Source: an uncultured bacterium (GTDB lineage: Bacteria; Actinomycetota; Coriobacteriia; Coriobacteriales; Atopobiaceae). From it: a stretch of DNA of 6,988 bases. The stretch spans positions 1-6,988 of the forward strand of contig CAJMLD010000079.1 of the NCBI GenBank assembly GCA_905214175.1. Direction: 5' to 3'. This document shows positions 6,617-6,988 of this stretch, one piece after another. How positions within the stretch are numbered: position 1 is the stretch's first letter; the number at the start of each line of letters is the position of its first letter. Below the pieces are notes generated by a model that was not told the origin of the DNA, did not search any database, and saw only the letters and a program-made list of their open reading frames with translations. Made by a program: the position numbers and the translations under genes.

Positions 6617-6624
6617 GTGTTTGC

Positions 6625-6700
6625 TGGTGCGCCCTGAGGGGGTCGAACCCTCGACCTTGGGATTAAAAGTCCCCTGCTCTACCAACTGAGCTAAGAGCGC
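6625..6700 (-). tRNA. tRNA-Lys, anticodon UUU, with encoded CCA
   Basis: A full 76-base cloverleaf on the minus strand. The acceptor arms GCGCTCT (6694-6700) and AGGGCGC (6629-6635) pair with one G-U. The D arm contains AGCTCAGTTGGTAGAGC. The anticodon loop CTTTTAA gives anticodon TTT, which reads AAA and AAG lysine codons. The T arm contains GGTTCGACCCC. Discriminator A (6628) and CCA (6625-6627) are encoded. A promoter and terminator flank it, so it is probably a single-gene transcript. Confidence 0.96.
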
Positions 6701-6731
6701 ATGGCGTGGCGATGGCCACTGTAGCAGCGCA

Positions 6732-6740
6732 ATTCTACCA
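6732..6740 (-). promoter_or_regulatory. Extended -10 promoter of tRNA-Lys
   Basis: The minus strand reads TGGTAGAAT, an extended -10 with five of six matches to TATAAT. The transcript would start near 6725, about 25 bases before the mature tRNA 5' end. No good -35 is visible at 16-18 bases, which is common with an extended -10. Confidence 0.45.
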
Positions 6741-6808
6741 CGTGCGGGTTTGACGCATCACCTTGACCTCAGGCCCCCGCCCCGATGGAACAAACGCTCC
6801 TCTTACCG

Positions 6809-6988
6809 CTACTCCCACGGCCACTGGCCGTTGATGAAGACGGGGGTCTCGGTACCGTCGGCAGCAACGCCCCAGATGTTGAGGTCATCAGACCCCACCA
6901 TGAAGTCCACGTGCGTGTGACTCTGGTTGACACCGGCAGCCATGAGCTGGTCCTTGTCCATCGAGAGACCACCCTTCACGCACTCGGG
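6809..6988 (-). CDS. M29-type aminopeptidase, C-terminal 59 residues (runs off the window)
   Basis: The visible C-terminus contains NQSHTHVDFMVGSDDLNIWG, which matches the conserved end of M29 metallo-aminopeptidases (AmpS/PepS, aminopeptidase T): N-x-S-x-x-H-x-D-F-M-I-G followed by D-L-x-I-x-G. The histidine and aspartate of HVD correspond to metal ligands in that family. The closing portion T-E-T-P-V-F-x-N-G-x-W is also usual for the family. The enzyme removes N-terminal residues from peptides in the cytoplasm. The stop is at 6809-6811; the start is beyond the right edge. No clear terminator follows before the tRNA-Lys promoter region. The specific family member (ampS, pepS or other) cannot be told from this fragment. 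Confidence 0.83.
   Translation of the reverse strand, partial: PECVKGGLSMDKDQLMAAGVNQSHTHVDFMVGSDDLNIWGVAADGTETPVFINGQWPWE

Noticed and set aside
6164..6624. T-box or other known riboswitch leader upstream of argG
   Set aside because: The conserved T-box antiterminator sequence (GGGTGG-ACCGCG type) is absent and no other familiar riboswitch core was seen.
6479..6685. Minus-strand open frame of 68 codons overlapping the tRNA
   Set aside because: Its first residues (EQGTFNPKVEGSTPSGR) are the familiar false translation of a tRNA gene; it reads through tRNA-Lys and its terminator.
6625..6700. tRNA-Lys as an attachment site for an integrated element
   Set aside because: There is no integrase, no repeated tRNA 3' end nearby, and the flanking genes are ordinary housekeeping genes.

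Overview
This window carries ordinary chromosomal genes of a bacterium with high GC content. The arginine and purine enzymes, the metallo-beta-lactamase/DUF3006 pair and the overall codon style look most like Coriobacteriia (the Olsenella/Atopobium/Collinsella group). That assignment rests on protein resemblance from memory, not on a search. I see no phage, insertion sequence, CRISPR array or toxin system.

Layout, left to right. (1) On the minus strand is the extreme 5' end of purB (1-48). Upstream of it in the same direction is an unrecognised 341-residue multi-pass membrane protein (101-1126). (2) A divergent intergenic region (1127-1389) holds a perfect 14-bp palindrome, AGAACACGTGTTCT, which resembles a Gram-positive LexA/SOS operator and lies next to the membrane-protein gene. 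(3) On the plus strand is a probable two-gene operon: an exported or membrane-anchored ComEC-type metallo-beta-lactamase-fold protein with an Ada-like C-terminal zinc motif (1390-3003), then a small DUF3006 protein (3049-3267). (4) A GC-rich hairpin (3338-3380) separates this pair from convergent argH (3398-4783). (5) argG (4943-6163) lies upstream of argH on the minus strand, with an intrinsic-terminator-like hairpin in the 159-bp gap between them. (6) About 460 bp without a recognisable gene precede argG. Then come tRNA-Lys(UUU) with encoded CCA and its own terminator (6625-6700), and the last 59 codons of an M29-type aminopeptidase (6809-6988), all on the minus strand.

How the genes work together. 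ArgG and ArgH catalyse the last two steps from citrulline to arginine, with fumarate released by ArgH; the upstream arg genes are not here. PurB releases fumarate by related chemistry but belongs to purine synthesis. The metallo-beta-lactamase/DUF3006 pair is the least understood unit. It has the hydrolase domain found in the DNA-uptake protein ComEC but no channel domain, so an extracytoplasmic phosphodiesterase or nuclease is a reasonable but unproven reading. The most unusual signals are the SOS-like palindrome, the domain arrangement of the metallo-beta-lactamase protein, and the terminator-like hairpin inside argG-argH.
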